Source of the DNA: Lasioglossum baleicum
Taxonomy: Eukaryota > Arthropoda > Insecta > Hymenoptera > Halictidae
NCBI RefSeq assembly: GCF_051020765.1
Contig: NW_027469229.1
Location: 62,001 to 126,000 of the forward strand
Length of the DNA: 64,000 nucleotides
Reading direction: 5' to 3'
Positions 48,183-59,200 of the stretch are shown piece by piece. The position numbers were made by a program, and so were the translations under genes. Position 1 is the first letter of the stretch, and the number at the start of each line of letters is the position of its first letter. The notes beneath the pieces were generated by a model, which saw only the letters and a program-made list of their open reading frames with translations, had not been told where the DNA came from and ran no database searches.

Positions 48183-51100
48183 AGAGCGGTTTTTACAGTC
48201 TAGGGTGTAGGACGGCATTTGCTTAGAACAGCGATTGAGAATATTTTTCAGTTAGCTTCTAGTGGTTAGTGTTTAGAGATAGTCGGTACGATCCTGCAGT
48301 GTCCTTTCTCGGATCCTGAAGTGCTGGAGAGGTCGTGGGCGTGGACGGGAGCGCACCAACGAGGAACCTAAAAAGTGAAAAAGAATTAATCATCAGAGCG
48401 TCGTTTGGCGGACTCTCCCACGCTTTGGCAACAAAGTGAGGGTCGAGCTCGACAAACGAGAGCCCTTTATACTTACCTGCCCTCCACCCGGCTTTGGTAA
48501 CAAAGCTTTCGGACGTGGAAGGGTGTCGACGTGTTCCTCGGTGGTGCGTGGGCGTCTGTGGGCGACTCGCGGGTCCTGGTGTCTTTCGGGTGGAAGAAGA
48601 AGGCCTGCTGGAACGTCCTGAAAGAAAAAGAAAATGTGTTTAGGGTGTTTAGCGAATTCGGATAGCTAGTGACTGTACAGCGATACTCGTTTCGTGCCGT
48701 TCTGCTGAGGGTGTCCGTGGTCCGTCCGCGGCTGTGACGAGGCGTGCCAGTGCTTAACGCGGAATCCGGGTATATCTGCAGAAGTTTCGTTTCAGAAGTT
48801 TCCGGACGAATCAAAGGGTTTCACTGTGGAAAGTGTCCGGAGACTTCGGTAGCGCGTTCGTTTCAGAAGTTTCCGGAAAAAGGGGAAAAAAAAGCTTTTA
48901 GAGACCCGGACTTGGAGGGTCGGTCTTCCAAGCCCTCGGGAAGAAGAATCCGGAAAAAAATTCAAATTCGGTTAATGTCCGGAAACTTTTGTTACAAGCT
49001 TTAGCCCGCAACATAAATTTCCGGACGCATAAATTCTGCGAATTTTCGGAAGAATTAACTCCCAGGGAATAAAAATAGGTTATAAAAGTAGGTTAGTGAA
49101 AACAAAATTGCGACTAGTTATTGTAAAAACGTGTGAGAGCGAAAAGTGTGCGTCGAATTAGAGCTTGAGCTAGAACATATATAGAATAAAGGTTAAATAA
49201 TTTTGCCCGGAACACGTTTTCTGTTTACAAATTCGACTTACCCGATCTGGTCCCCTACTCCGTGCGGCCCTCAGCGGAGGGAAATACTTACCTGAGTATA
49301 ACAATCACCCGGTCAGGAAGCGCGGCATAAGTAGCTAGAAAGAGAAAAAGGGTTAAACCCAAGGCTGGGTAGCCTTGGGGCCAGGGAAAACAAGCAGGGG
49401 TAAAAATGGAAAATTTTGGCATAAACCCTAAGGCTAGGGTCGTGCTAGAAAAATTAGATGAGACTAACCCACACAAAAGGCAAAGACCTACAGATGAGGG
49501 GGGAGACGGAATTGGGGAAAAGCAGGGTAATAAGGACTCGGAAAACCTAATTATCTTAAGTGATTCCGAACCAGGGTACCAGACGGATAGCTCATCGAAC
49601 ACGAACAAGCGCATTAGATTAGAAACCCCGGAAGGAATACGTTTCATTAAAAATGAGCAGATAGAAGGGTTAGAAAAAGAAGCGGAAGACGAAAAGGAAA
49701 ATGTAGATAGACTCAAAGACCTTGCGATAGTAATCAAACAGGCGAGGGGAGCGGTTAGAGACATGCTAATAAACATTAGAAAAGGGGACGCGATAGGAAT
49801 AGAGTACTCAAAGAGATGCGCGGCTCAGGCGGACAAGCACCTCAAGCTTGCTTCCGAGCAAATGAGAGCCGCAGAACTGTTAGCTGAAAACATCAAACTG
49901 AAAAAAGAGAAGCTTTGGAGGAACATAAGCACTCAGGTGACTCCCCAGACGGTTAGGGCATTAGATAGGGAAAACAGGAGAGTAGAAGACAAGAATAGGA
50001 CAGAAAGAGAAGGAAAGAAATCAAAAAACAGAGCGGTTGCACAAAGCGAAAAGGAAGACATTTGTTCAGATAGCGCAGGGGTAAATACAATAGGTAGAGA
50101 CTCCGAGAAGGAAAAGGAAAACGAGGGGGAGTCTCAAATACAGTCGGAAGAATGGAAGACCCAAGAAAGGAAGAAAAGAGCTGAAGAAAAAAGAAAGGCC
50201 AAAGAGAAAAGGAAAAAAGAGCAGGAAGCAGAAGAAGAAGCGAAGAAGAAGAATAAGAGGATCCCGGCACCCCCAAGGACTGAGGCTATCTTGGTCAAAG
50301 CAACCGAGAAAACCACATACGCTGACCTCTTCAAGAAACTGAGGACAAACGCACCAGACAAAATGGAAGGAATAGAAACGGTCAGAAGAGCAAGGAACGG
50401 TGATTTAGTCATCGAACTGCGAAAGGATGCTTGCGCAACATCAATGGAAAGAATAGTGAGCTCTACCCTGGGAGAAGAATTTCCAACCAGGAAGCTTCAA
50501 CCGAGGACGACCTTCGAAATCAAAGATTTGGACCCGTCGCTGGAAAAAGACGAAATTAAACACGCCTTGGCTAAGCAACTGGATTTGGGACAACTGGCGG
50601 AGGACGAAATAAACATAAAATCCCTCAGATTCGGCTACGCAGGAACGAAAATGGCTATCATATCCATGCCGGTAGAAACAGCAGCCAAAATCGGAGAAGA
50701 AAAGAGAATCAAGGTCGGGTATACATTTTGTAGGATTAATAGAACCTTTAATTTAATCAGATGTTTCCGATGCCACGAATTTGGACACATGGCTTATACA
50801 TGCGAGGTAAAACTCAACGCCAAGGACCTATGCAGAAGATGCGGAACGGAGGGCCACCAAATTGATGGATGCAAAGCCATAAGGCGCTGCATTCTGTGCA
50901 TACGAAAAGGCGTCGCAGCAGCAAACGCAGAACACGTGGCGGGCGCCGCAAACTGCCCACAATATAAGAAGTTCATCGAACAGATGAACGGGAGAAAATA
51001 AAATGCAGAACTTAAACTTAAATTATTACAGATTAATTTAAACCACTGCAGAATGGCTCAATATCTACTAGACCAGACTGCGAAGGAAAGAGGAATAGAC

Positions 51101-52523
51101 GTGGTCCTAATCTCGGACCCAATCTCCAACCCGGGACCGTGGATTTGCGGAACAAGGAATTCAGCAGCAATATGGGTCACTGGAGTAAACGGCGTGGGGA
51201 GATTCGAAGACGGAGACAGGTCAGAGGAGGACTTCGCTGCAGTCCGACTAGGTGAATATGTTATAATTAGTATATACCTGTCTCCGAGCACCTCCCTAGA
51301 CGTTTACTCTAGTAAATTGGATAACCTAATTAAATTTATCTCCGAGCAAAGAGCAGCAGGAAATAAAGTAATCATAGGAGGAGATTTCAACGCCCACTCC
51401 CCGGTATGGGGCTCAAAGAAATCCAATTCGAGAGGAGAAATGGTTCTAGAAGAACTACTAAAAGCGGGTTTACACCCGATCAAGCCGGAAGGAGGACCTA
51501 CGTTCGAAAGAGAATCCGGAAGCTCGAATATCGATTTCATTGCCTTGTCTGATTTCACCAGAGCTGAGATTACGTCGAAGGTTCTAGACATCGACACAGC
51601 GTCCGACCACAACTACGTGGAAACAACTATAACAACCATTGGAGGTATAGAGAAGAAGAAGAACTTTCAACCGAAATGGAAACCAACGGAAAGGACCCTC
51701 CAAGCAGCCAAAATAAATTTCGAATTCGCTCTGGAAAGGAAAAACCTGAGTTTTAAAGATATTTTTAACAATGTAGAGGAAACGAATTTCTTAAATCTAA
51801 TCAACACTGTTTTAGAGGAAAACCTGCAAAGGACGAAACCAGCGAAAACCGACTCTAGGACCAATATCTGGTGGAACCCGGAAATGACAACCCTCAGAAG
51901 AAAAATCAGAAAGCTAAAAAGAAACATCCAGAGGCTCAGGAAAAAAGAAAAGAAAAGAACAGACAGAACAGAGATGAGCACTGAAAACAGTAAGAAGGAA
52001 GAAATCGAAATCCTCGAAATCTTGCACAAGGACGCCTCAAAAGAGCTTAAAAGGAAAATAACCAAAGCAAAGGTTGAAAAATGGAGCGAATTATGCGAGG
52101 AAATCAATAAAGACGTATGGGGAAAACCGTACAAGATTGTAATGAAAACGGCGAGGAAATCTTCCCCCCCAGCGAATCTGTCCCCAGATTTTGCCAAAAA
52201 GGTACTAGAAGGACTTTTTCCAAGAAGACACACCGAAGGGACAACAGAGAGAAACGAGGAGAGAATCCCGAGAACCGAGGAACCTCAAGAGGACACAAGG
52301 GACATTCTAGACTTCGAAAAAATCCAAGAAGACGAGATTAGAGAAGCGGCTAGGAAAATTGCTCCAAGGAAAGCCGCTGGCCTCGATGGGATTTCCCCCG
52401 AAATCATTAGAGAACTGGCCAATTACAGACCAGACCCATTTGCTGCCCTGTTCAACGGAATCCTCCACAGAGGCAAAATCCCAGACAGCTGGAAGTTGGC
52501 GAGAACAATCTTGCTCAGGAAAC
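48183..52523 (+). mobile_element. Element D, truncated unit 3
   Basis: A third unit, the same as unit 1 up to the base equivalent to 36779, inside the reverse transcriptase. It then breaks into a 49-base spacer and an inverted copy. Leader and ORF1 are complete. Confidence 0.9.
49406..51001 (+). CDS. Element D3 ORF1, gag-like zinc-knuckle protein
   Basis: 531 residues, the same translation as D1 and D2. It is intact although its unit is truncated downstream, so an ORF1 protein could still be supplied from this copy if transcribed. Confidence 0.92.
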   Translation: MENFGINPKARVVLEKLDETNPHKRQRPTDEGGDGIGEKQGNKDSENLIILSDSEPGYQTDSSSNTNKRIRLETPEGIRFIKNEQIEGLEKEAEDEKENVDRLKDLAIVIKQARGAVRDMLINIRKGDAIGIEYSKRCAAQADKHLKLASEQMRAAELLAENIKLKKEKLWRNISTQVTPQTVRALDRENRRVEDKNRTEREGKKSKNRAVAQSEKEDICSDSAGVNTIGRDSEKEKENEGESQIQSEEWKTQERKKRAEEKRKAKEKRKKEQEAEEEAKKKNKRIPAPPRTEAILVKATEKTTYADLFKKLRTNAPDKMEGIETVRRARNGDLVIELRKDACATSMERIVSSTLGEEFPTRKLQPRTTFEIKDLDPSLEKDEIKHALAKQLDLGQLAEDEINIKSLRFGYAGTKMAIISMPVETAAKIGEEKRIKVGYTFCRINRTFNLIRCFRCHEFGHMAYTCEVKLNAKDLCRRCGTEGHQIDGCKAIRRCILCIRKGVAAANAEHVAGAANCPQYKKFIEQMNGRK

Positions 52524-52537
52524 TACCTGAAGTATGA
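51053..52537 (+). pseudogene. Element D3 ORF2, truncated in the reverse transcriptase
   Basis: Keeps the endonuclease and the first reverse-transcriptase block (ARTILLRK), then leaves the D sequence at 52523 and stops after five foreign codons. The FADD active site and zinc finger are missing, so no reverse transcriptase can be made. The endonuclease half is unchanged. Confidence 0.92.
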
Positions 52538-52572
52538 AGTGAATTACCACTTCATAGTATTCTATTACTCTA
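52524..52572. other. Spacer at the foldback centre, with its own small hairpin
   Basis: 49 bases that match neither arm. They contain a perfect 9-base inverted repeat, TATGAAGTG-aattac-CACTTCATA. This may be a trace of template switching at a hairpin, or of end joining after fold-back. Confidence 0.65.
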
Positions 52573-54328
52573 TTATTATTTTGTCCCATCTCAGGGTGTT
52601 AAAGGCATTTTTTACGTCTAAAGCTATGATGGCCGAGAATCGATTTCGCTCTATACTCTTCCTGACATCTTTTTTCACCTCCATCATAGCGTGAACGGTT
52701 GATTTTCCTTTTGCAAATCCGAATTGGTTATTCTCGAACATCTTATCTCCGAAGAACTTCGTGAGCCTTTCCTTCATTACGTATTCGAACAGCTTGGCAA
52801 TTGCGTCTAAAATACAAATCGGCCTGTAAGAATTAATTAGATCGGGGTCCTTACCTGGTTTCCTGAGCAAGATTGTTCTCGCCAACTTCCAGCTGTCTGG
52901 GATTTTGCCTCTGTGGAGGATTCCGTTGAACAGGGCAGCAAATGGGTCTGGTCTGTAATTGGCCAGTTCTCTAATGATTTCGGGGGAAATCCCATCGAGG
53001 CCAGCGGCTTTCCTTGGAGCAATTTTCCTAGCCGCTTCTCTAATCTCGTCTTCTTGGATTTTTTCGAAGTCTAGAATGTCCCTTGTGTCCTCTTGAGGTT
53101 CCTCGGTTCTCGGGATTCTCTCCTCGTTTCTCTCTGTTGTCCCTTCGGTGTGTCTTCTTGGAAAAAGTCCTTCTAGTACCTTTTTGGCAAAATCTGGGGA
53201 CAGATTCGCTGGGGGGGAAGATTTCCTCGCCGTTTTCATTACAATCTTGTACGGTTTTCCCCATACGTCTTTATTGATTTCCTCGCATAATTCGCTCCAT
53301 TTTTCAACCTTTGCTTTGGTTATTTTCCTTTTAAGCTCTTTTGAGGCGTCCTTGTGCAAGATTTCGAGGATTTCGATTTCTTCCTTCTTACTGTTTTCAG
53401 TGCTCATCTCTGTTCTGTCTGTTCTTTTCTTTTCTTTTTTCCTGAGCCTCTGGATGTTTCTTTTTAGCTTTCTGATTTTTCTTCTGAGGGTTGTCATTTC
53501 CGGGTTCCACCAGATATTGGTCCTAGAGTCGGTTTTCGCTGGTTTCGTCCTTTGCAGGTTTTCCTCTAAAACAGTGTTGATTAGATTTAAGAAATTCGTT
53601 TCCTCTACATTGTTAAAAATATCTTTAAAACTCAGGTTTTTCCTTTCCAGAGCGAATTCGAAATTTATTTTGGCTGCTTGGAGGGTCCTTTCCGTTGGTT
53701 TCCATTTCGGTTGAAAGTTCTTCTTCTTCTCTATACCTCCAATGGTTGTTATAGTTGTTTCCACGTAGTTGTGGTCGGACGCTGTGTCGATGTCTAGAAC
53801 CTTCGACGTAATCTCAGCTCTGGTGAAATCAGACAAGGCAATGAAATCGATATTCGAGCTTCCGGATTCTCTTTCGAACGTAGGTCCTCCTTCCGGCTTG
53901 ATCGGGTGTAAACCCGCTTTTAGTAGTTCTTCTAGAACCATTTCTCCTCTCGAATTGGATTTCTTTGAGCCCCATACCGGGGAGTGGGCGTTGAAATCTC
54001 CTCCTATGATTACTTTATTTCCTGCTGCTCTTTGCTCGGAGATAAATTTAATTAGGTTATCCAATTTACTAGAGTAAACGTCTAGGGAGGTGCTCGGAGA
54101 CAGGTATATACTAATTATAACATATTCACCTAGTCGGACTGCAGCGAAGTCCTCCTCTGACCTGTCTCCGTCTTCGAATCTCCCCACGCCGTTTACTCCA
54201 GTGACCCATATTGCTGCTGAATTCCTTGTTCCGCAAATCCACGGTCCCGGGTTGGAGATTGGGTCCGAGATTAGGACCACGTCTATTCCTCTTTCCTTCG
54301 CAGTCTGGTCTAGTAGATATTGAGCCAT
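52565..54328 (-). pseudogene. Element D4 ORF2, C-terminally truncated (inverted)
   Basis: 587 residues on the - strand from the usual ATG: the endonuclease and the reverse transcriptase through ALDVKNAFNTLRWDKI, then two or three foreign codons and a stop. It lacks the GVPQGS block, FADD and the zinc finger. The cut lies 285 bases farther into the gene than in D3. Confidence 0.92.
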
Positions 54329-56264
54329 TCTGCAGTGGTTTAAATTAATCTGTAATAATTTAAGTTTAAGTTCTGCATTTTATTTTCTCCCGTTCATCTG
54401 TTCGATGAACTTCTTATATTGTGGGCAGTTTGCGGCGCCCGCCACGTGTTCTGCGTTTGCTGCTGCGACGCCTTTTCGTATGCACAGAATGCAGCGCCTT
54501 ATGGCTTTGCATCCATCAATTTGGTGGCCCTCCGTTCCGCATCTTCTGCATAGGTCCTTGGCGTTGAGTTTTACCTCGCATGTATAAGCCATGTGTCCAA
54601 ATTCGTGGCATCGGAAACATCTGATTAAATTAAAGGTTCTATTAATCCTACAAAATGTATACCCGACCTTGATTCTCTTTTCTTCTCCGATTTTGGCTGC
54701 TGTTTCTACCGGCATGGATATGATAGCCATTTTCGTTCCTGCGTAGCCGAATCTGAGGGATTTTATGTTTATTTCGTCCTCCGCCAGTTGTCCCAAATCC
54801 AGTTGCTTAGCCAAGGCGTGTTTAATTTCGTCTTTTTCCAGCGACGGGTCCAAATCTTTGATTTCGAAGGTCGTCCTCGGTTGAAGCTTCCTGGTTGGAA
54901 ATTCTTCTCCCAGGGTAGAGCTCACTATTCTTTCCATTGATGTTGCGCAAGCATCCTTTCGCAGTTCGATGACTAAATCACCGTTCCTTGCTCTTCTGAC
55001 CGTTTCTATTCCTTCCATTTTGTCTGGTGCGTTTGTCCTCAGTTTCTTGAAGAGGTCAGCGTATGTGGTTTTCTCGGTTGCTTTGACCAAGATAGCCTCA
55101 GTCCTTGGGGGTGCCGGGATCCTCTTATTCTTCTTCTTCGCTTCTTCTTCTGCTTCCTGCTCTTTTTTCCTTTTCTCTTTGGCCTTTCTTTTTTCTTCAG
55201 CTCTTTTCTTCCTTTCTTGGGTCTTCCATTCTTCCGACTGTATTTGAGACTCCCCCTCGTTTTCCTTTTCCTTCTCGGAGTCTCTACCTATTGTATTTAC
55301 CCCTGCGCTATCTGAACAAATGTCTTCCTTTTCGCTTTGTGCAACCGCTCTGTTTTTTGATTTCTTTCCTTCTCTTTCTGTCCTATTCTTGTCTTCTACT
55401 CTCCTGTTTTCCCTATCTAATGCCCTAACCGTCTGGGGAGTCACCTGAGTGCTTATGTTCCTCCAAAGCTTCTCTTTTTTCAGTTTGATGTTTTCAGCTA
55501 ACAGTTCTGCGGCTCTCATTTGCTCGGAAGCAAGCTTGAGGTGCTTGTCCGCCTGAGCCGCGCATCTCTTTGAGTACTCTATTCCTATCGCGTCCCCTTT
55601 TCTAATGTTTATTAGCATGTCTCTAACCGCTCCCCTCGCCTGTTTGATTACTATCGCAAGGTCTTTGAGTCTATCTACATTTTCCTTTTCGTCTTCCGCT
55701 TCTTTTTCTAACCCTTCTATCTGCTCATTTTTAATGAAACGTATTCCTTCCGGGGTTTCTAATCTAATGCGCTTGTTCGTGTTCGATGAGCTATCCGTCT
55801 GGTACCCTGGTTCGGAATCACTTAAGATAATTAGGTTTTCCGAGTCCTTATTACCCTGCTTTTCCCCAATTCCGTCTCCCCCCTCATCTGTAGGTCTTTG
55901 CCTTTTGTGTGGGTTAGTCTCATCTAATTTTTCTAGCACGACCCTAGCCTTAGGGTTTATGCCAAAATTTTCCATTTTTACCCCTGCTTGTTTTCCCTGG
56001 CCCCAAGGCTACCCAGCCTTGGGTTTAACCCTTTTTCTCTTTCTAGCTACTTATGCCGCGCTTCCTGACCGGGTGATTGTTATACTCAGGTAAGTATTTC
56101 CCTCCGCTGAGGGCCGCACGGAGTAGGGGACCAGATCGGGTAAGTCGAATTTGTAAACAGAAAACGTATGCTTCCCGAGGGCTTGGAAGACCGACCCTCC
56201 AAGTCCGGGTCTCTAAAAGCTTTTTTTTCCCCTTTTTCCGGAAACTTCTGAAACGAACGCGCTA
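52573..56264 (-). mobile_element. Element D, inverted and truncated unit 4
   Basis: The reverse complement of D1 positions 37064 down to 33106. It forms a palindrome of about 3.4-3.7 kb with unit 3. The reverse transcriptase is cut off on the left, and the leader is cut off on the right near the satellite. A 271-base piece of the leader (D1 33200-33470) is deleted at 56166/56171, replaced by TATG. Either a true chromosomal inversion or a chimeric read/assembly could produce it. Confidence 0.88.
54380..55975 (-). CDS. Element D4 ORF1, gag-like zinc-knuckle protein (inverted)
   Basis: 531 residues, the same translation as the other D ORF1 copies, on the - strand. It is complete, but its leader is shortened and partly deleted, so expression would need another promoter. 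Confidence 0.92.
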   Translation of the reverse strand: MENFGINPKARVVLEKLDETNPHKRQRPTDEGGDGIGEKQGNKDSENLIILSDSEPGYQTDSSSNTNKRIRLETPEGIRFIKNEQIEGLEKEAEDEKENVDRLKDLAIVIKQARGAVRDMLINIRKGDAIGIEYSKRCAAQADKHLKLASEQMRAAELLAENIKLKKEKLWRNISTQVTPQTVRALDRENRRVEDKNRTEREGKKSKNRAVAQSEKEDICSDSAGVNTIGRDSEKEKENEGESQIQSEEWKTQERKKRAEEKRKAKEKRKKEQEAEEEAKKKNKRIPAPPRTEAILVKATEKTTYADLFKKLRTNAPDKMEGIETVRRARNGDLVIELRKDACATSMERIVSSTLGEEFPTRKLQPRTTFEIKDLDPSLEKDEIKHALAKQLDLGQLAEDEINIKSLRFGYAGTKMAIISMPVETAAKIGEEKRIKVGYTFCRINRTFNLIRCFRCHEFGHMAYTCEVKLNAKDLCRRCGTEGHQIDGCKAIRRCILCIRKGVAAANAEHVAGAANCPQYKKFIEQMNGRK

Positions 56265-56287
56265 AGTGGTAAAGGAAATTCCTAACC
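55976..56287 (-). other. Deleted D4 leader and boundary with the satellite
   Basis: Reverse complement of the D leader with an internal 271-base deletion. D homology ends at 56264. The next 24 or so bases (containing AGGAAATTCCT, a short palindrome) match neither D nor the satellite. The lost piece contains the AATAAA of the leader. Confidence 0.7.
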
Positions 56288-59200
56288 TGGGGTGCATCCT
56301 CTCGCACGTGTTTTTACTCGACTAGCCTGCGGGATGCATCCTCTCGCACGTGTTTTTACTCGACTAGCCTGCGGGATGCATCCTCTCGCACGTGTTTTTA
56401 CTCGACTAGCCTGCGGGATGCATCCTCTCGCACGTGTTTTTGCTCCACTAGCCTGCGGGATGCATCCTCTCGCACGTGTTTTTACTCGACTAGCCTGCGG
56501 GAAGCATCCTCTCGCACGTGTTTTTGCCCGACTAGCCTGCGGGATGCATCCTCTCGCACGTGTTTTTACTCGACTAGCCTGCGGGATGCATCCTCTCGCA
56601 CGTGTTTTTACTCGACTAGCCTGCGGGATGCATCCTCTCGCACGTGTTTTTACTCGACTAGCCTGCGGGATGCATCCTCTCGCACGTGTTTTTACTCGTC
56701 TAGGCTGCGGGATGCATCCTCTCGCACGTGTTTTTACTCGACTAGCTTGCGGGATGCATCCTCTCGCACGTGTTTTTACTCGACTAGCCTGCGGGATGCA
56801 TCCTCTCGCACGTGTTTTTACTCGACTATCCTGCGGGATACATCCTCTCGCACGTGTTTTTGCTCGATTAGCCTGCGGGACGCATCCACTCGCACGTGTT
56901 TTTCATTCGACTAGCCTGCAGGATGCATCTTCTCGCACGTGTTTTTACTCGACTAGCCTGCGGGATGCATCCTCTCGCACGTGTATTTGCTCGACTAGCC
57001 TGCGGGACGCATCCTTTCAAACGTGTTTTTACTCGACTAGCCTGCGGGATGCATCCTCTCGCACGTGTTTTTACTCGACTAGCCTGCGGGATGCATCCTC
57101 TCGCACGTGTTTTTACACGACTAGCCTGCGGGAAGCATCCTCTCGCACGTGTTTTTGCCCGACTAGCCTGCGGGATGCATCCTCTCGCACGTGTTTTTAC
57201 TCGACTAGCCTGCGGGATGCATCCTCTCGCACGTGTTTTTACTCGACTAGCCTGCGGGATGCATCCTCTCGCACGTGTTTTTACTCGACTAGCCTGCGGG
57301 ATGCATCCTCTCGCACGTGTTTTTACTCGTCTAGGCTGCGGGATGCATCCTCTCGCACGTGTTTTTGCTCGACTAGCCTGCGGGATGCATCCTCTCGCAC
57401 GTGTTTTTACTCGACTAGCCTGCGGGATGCATCCTCTCGCACGTGTTTTTACTCGACTAGCCTACGGGACGCATCCTCTCGCACGTGTTTTTACTCGACT
57501 AGCCTGCGGGATGCATCCTCTCGCACGTGTTTTTACTCGACTAGCCTGCGGGAAGCATCCTCTCGCACGTGTTTTTACTCGTCTAAGCTGCGGGATGCAT
57601 CCTCTCGCACGTGTTTTTACTCGTCTAAGCTGCGGGATGCATCCTCTCGCACGTGTTTTTAATCGACTAGCCTGCGGGAAGCATCCTCTCGCACGTGTTT
57701 TTACTCGACTAGCCTGCGGGATGCATCCCCTCGCACGTGTTTTTACTCGACTAGCCTGCGGGATGCATCCTCTCGCACGTGTTTTTATTCGACTAGGCTG
57801 CGGGATGCATCCTCTCGCACGTGATTTTACTCGACTAGCCTGCGGGATGCATCCTCTCGCACGTGTTTTTCCTCGACTAGCCTGCGGGATACATCCTCTC
57901 GCACGTGTTTTTACTCGACTAGCCTGCGGGGTGCATCCTCTCGCACGTGTTTTTACTCGACTAGCCTGCGGGATGCATCCTCTCGCACGTGTTTTTACTC
58001 GACTAGCCTGCGGGATGCATCCTCTCGCACGTGTTTTTACTCGACTAGCCTGCGGGATGCATCCTCTCGCACGTGTTTTTACTCGACTAGCCTGCGGGAT
58101 GCATCCTCTCGCACGTGTTTTTACTCGTCTAGGCTGCGGGATGCTTCGTCTCGCACGTGTTTTTACTCGACTAGCCTGCGGGATGCATCCTCTCGCACGT
58201 GTTTTTACTCGACTAGCCTGCGGGATGCATCCTCTCGCACGTGTTTTTACTCGACTAGCCTGCGGGATGCATCCTCTCGCACGTGTTTTTACTCGTCTAG
58301 GCTGCGGGATGCATCCTCTCGCACGTGTTTTTACTCGAGTAGCCTGCGGGATGCATCCTCTCGCACGTGTTTTTACTCGACTAGCCTGCGGGGTGCATCC
58401 TCTCGCACGTGTTTTTACTCGACTAGCCTGCGGGATGCATCCTCTCGCACGTGTTTTTACTCGACTAGCCTGCGGGATGCATCCTCTCGCACGTGTTTTT
58501 ACTCGACTAGCCTGCGGGATGCATCCTCTCGCACGTGTTTTTACTCGTCTAGGCTGCGGGATGCATCGTCTCGCACGTGTTTTTACTCGACTAGCCTGCG
58601 GATGCATCCTCTCGCACGTGTTTTTACTCGACTAGCCTGCGGGATGCATCCTCTCGCACGTGTTTTTACTCGACTAGCCTGCGGGATGCATCCTCTCGCA
58701 CGTGTTTTTACTCGACTAGCCTGCGGGATGCATCCTCTCGCACGTGTTTTTGCTTGACTAGCCTGCGGGATGCATCCTCTCGCACGTGTTTTTACACGAC
58801 TAGCCTGCGGGAAGCATCCTCTCGCACGTGTTTTTGCCCGACTAGCCTGCGGGATGCATCCTCTCGCACGTGTTTTTACTCTACTAGCCTGCGGGATGCA
58901 TCCTCTCGCACGTGTTTTTACTCGACTAGCCTGCGGGATGCATCCTCTCGCACGTGTTTTTACTCGACTAGCCTGCGGGATGCATCCTCTCGCACGTGTT
59001 TTTACTCGTCTAGGCTGCGGGATGCATCCTCTCGCACGTGTTTTTACTCGACTAGCTTGCGGGATGCATCCTCTCGCACGTGTTTTTACTCGACTAGCCT
59101 GCGGGATGCATCCTCTCGCACGTGTTTTTACTCGACTATCCTGCGGGATACATCCTCTCGCACGTGTTTTTGCTCGACTAGCCTGCGGGACGCATCCACT

